Below are positions 5,885 through 6,750 of a DNA stretch of 6,750 nt, in pieces (position 1 is the first letter of the stretch; the number at the start of each line of letters is the position of its first letter). Source of the DNA: Deltaproteobacteria bacterium (GTDB taxonomy: Bacteria > Desulfobacterota > Syntrophia > Syntrophales > UBA5619). The notes below the pieces were generated by a model. It saw only the letters and a program-made list of their open reading frames with translations, was not told the DNA's origin and did no database searches. The stretch spans positions 1-6,750 of the forward strand of contig JAPLJW010000246.1 in NCBI GenBank assembly GCA_026388365.1. The letters are read 5' to 3'. Both the position numbers and the translations under genes were made by a program.

Positions 5885-5915
5885 ACGGCGACATGATGCC
5901 GCATCGTGTCCCCGT
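5885..5915. repeat. REP-like palindrome, copy A
   Basis: 31-bp palindrome with arms ACGGCGACA and TGTCCCCGT around GATGC-C-GCATC. It is identical to copy B at 6446-6476 except for one base (C for G at 5889), which breaks one arm pair. It sits between the cyclic-nucleotide gene and the activator gene. Confidence 0.8.
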
Positions 5916-5922
5916 CATTATA

Positions 5923-6432
5923 TCATGATTCGCGGAGAATGATACTGAGGGCCGTCGTCAGCTTGATCGTATCATCATCGGCTTTTCTCAGCCGGGCGCT
6001 GACGATTCTGGCCAGATTAAAGAAGATACGGTAACCCAGTTCGTGATCCGCTTCGGCCAGGCTGAGGAAATCATCTCTTTTTATTTCATAAAATCTGCAT
6101 TTTGTAACGGTTTTAATCGTTGCCGTCCGCTTCATTCTTTCCAGAAGGGCAATCTCGCCGAAGACGGCATGAATCGAGGCATCAAGCCGGGTAAAGACCT
6201 TGTTCTTTTCGTCCACTTCTTCATCGGGATCCCCCATGACGAGGCTTTTGACCACCTCAACGGTCCCCTCCAGGATGATGTACATCGTATCCCCTTCCTC
6301 CCCTTCCCGCATAATAACTTCGTCCTCGGAAAAGGTTAGTTTTCTCGAGATACTCAGAATTTTCCCGATCTGCTCCCCGGTCAGATCCCTGAACAACTCC
6401 GTCTCGCGGAGGAGGGCTGTCTCCTGTTCCAT
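5923..6432 (-). CDS. Stand-alone cyclic-nucleotide-binding (CAP_ED) domain protein
   Basis: 169 residues. A cNMP-binding beta-roll (about 13-122) begins LFRDLTGEQI and contains EGEEGDTMYIILEGTVEV (43-60). The phosphate-binding cassette is AVFGEIALLERMKRTATI (89-106), with the conserved Glu93 and Arg102 that contact the ribose and cyclic phosphate. An acidic insertion (about 66-78) lengthens one loop. A helical tail (about 123-165) follows, with no helix-turn-helix, so this is not a CRP/FNR-type regulator; it more likely gates or reports to a partner. An open frame runs up to 6483, but that part translates a REP palindrome; AGGAG 7 nt before the ATG at 6432 sets the start. Neighbours are a channel-like protein upstream (51 nt) and the sigma54 activator downstream (69 nt), all on one strand. 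Confidence 0.88.
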   Translation of the reverse strand: MEQETALLRETELFRDLTGEQIGKILSISRKLTFSEDEVIMREGEEGDTMYIILEGTVEVVKSLVMGDPDEEVDEKNKVFTRLDASIHAVFGEIALLERMKRTATIKTVTKCRFYEIKRDDFLSLAEADHELGYRIFFNLARIVSARLRKADDDTIKLTTALSIILRES

Positions 6433-6439
6433 CTTCCGT

Positions 6440-6444
6440 CTCCT
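6440..6444 (-). promoter_or_regulatory. Ribosome binding site of the cyclic-nucleotide-domain gene
   Basis: AGGAG lies 7 nt before the ATG at 6432, which rules against the in-frame ATGs at 6483 and 6465. Confidence 0.7.
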
Positions 6445-6445
6445 G

Positions 6446-6476
6446 ACGGGGACATGATGCCGCATCGTGTCCCCGT
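6446..6476. repeat. REP-like palindrome, copy B
   Basis: 31-bp palindrome with perfect 9-bp arms ACGGGGACA and TGTCCCCGT, then one unpaired base on each side, then GATGC-C-GCATC. It lies between the channel-like gene and the cyclic-nucleotide gene. No T-tract follows, so it is not a standard terminator, though a transcript would fold strongly here. Confidence 0.85.
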
Positions 6477-6483
6477 GACGCAA

Positions 6484-6750
6484 TTACTGTGGCGTCGCTT
6501 TGGACAACACCACGGCATAATCATCCGGACCGATCGTATAATCATCCGGGGGGTTCACGATAATCCGCGCTTCATCCTTTTCGGCGAAAAAATCTTTCTT
6601 GGACTCCCGGATCTTTTCCCGAATGAAAGTATCGATCACGGAGGTGTTGTCGGAAAGGACATCCTCCAACTTCATCGCCTTCTTCTCCTTCAGGAATCCG
6701 ATCAGAATGGCATGCTGCTTCTCCCGGTAATAACGGGAGAGGTCCCGGAA
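6484..6750 (-). CDS. C-terminal end of a probable ion-channel/RCK-like protein, 5' end missing
   Basis: The frame is open from the right edge to the TAA at 6486-6484, giving 88 visible residues; internal ATGs such as 6675 are not needed as starts. The visible part starts FRDLSRYYREKQHAILIGFL, continues with a charged region (IDTFIREKIRESKKDFF), and ends with IIVNPPDDYTIGPDDYAVVLSKATPQ. A closing 'NPP-DY-ι-DDYAVVL'-type stretch is typical of the regulatory RCK/TrkA-C tail of prokaryotic potassium channels. No pore or Rossmann motif falls inside the window, so the assignment rests on the tail alone. The adjacent cyclic-nucleotide-binding gene is consistent with ligand-gated channel function. 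Confidence 0.5.
   Translation of the reverse strand, partial: FRDLSRYYREKQHAILIGFLKEKKAMKLEDVLSDNTSVIDTFIREKIRESKKDFFAEKDEARIIVNPPDDYTIGPDDYAVVLSKATPQ

Noticed and set aside
5854..5904. Upstream start (ATG at 5904) for the sigma54 activator
   Set aside because: The added 17 residues are the translation of REP copy A, parallel to the false extension of the neighbouring gene through copy B, and the ribosome site before 5904 is poor.

Overview
The window suggests an anaerobic, moderately GC-rich bacterium of the deltaproteobacterial type (Syntrophus- or Desulfobacterota-like). This is inferred from three things: the mix of GAF/sigma54 activators, cyclic-nucleotide domains and CoA-ester enzymes; a small iron-sulfur protein inside a CoA-ligase operon; and strong AGGAG-type ribosome sites. 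The assignment is an inference from style, not from a marker gene. Every gene I can support lies on the minus strand, so the window reads biologically from right to left.

Right part (about 6750 to 3718): the C-terminal end of a protein whose tail resembles the regulatory (RCK/TrkA-like) end of a potassium channel; then a 169-residue stand-alone cyclic-nucleotide-binding domain protein; then a 711-residue sigma54-dependent activator with two GAF sensor domains, an AAA+ domain and a Fis-type helix-turn-helix. The cyclic-nucleotide gene is bracketed by two 31-bp copies of one REP-like palindrome (30 of 31 bases identical). They lie just upstream of the ribosome sites of the two downstream genes and create false N-terminal extensions of both reading frames.

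Middle (3717 to 3227, 491 bp, no gene): a dense control region. Read towards the operon it holds three copies of the dyad GTGC-N7-GCAC (likely activator sites), a 78% AT stretch, a sigma54 (-24/-12) promoter with correct spacing, a 12-bp tandem repeat, a near-consensus sigma70 promoter (TTGACA-N17-TATAAA), a dyad near its start point, and a leader of about 130-190 nt.

Left part (3226 to beyond 1): a tight four-gene operon encoding a divergent succinyl-CoA-synthetase-like beta subunit, a 91-residue seven-cysteine ferredoxin-like protein, the matching alpha subunit, and a CitE/malyl-CoA-lyase-family C-C lyase cut by the window edge. The arrangement of a CoA ligase plus a CoA-ester lyase resembles malate-CoA ligase/malyl-CoA lyase. 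The ligase sequences are altered at sites that are conserved in true succinyl-CoA synthetase, and an iron-sulfur protein between the two ligase genes is not part of the known enzymes. The most interesting reading is a sigma54-controlled, ferredoxin-associated acid-CoA ligase/lyase module, switched on by the adjacent activator, that makes or cleaves an unidentified hydroxy-acyl-CoA.
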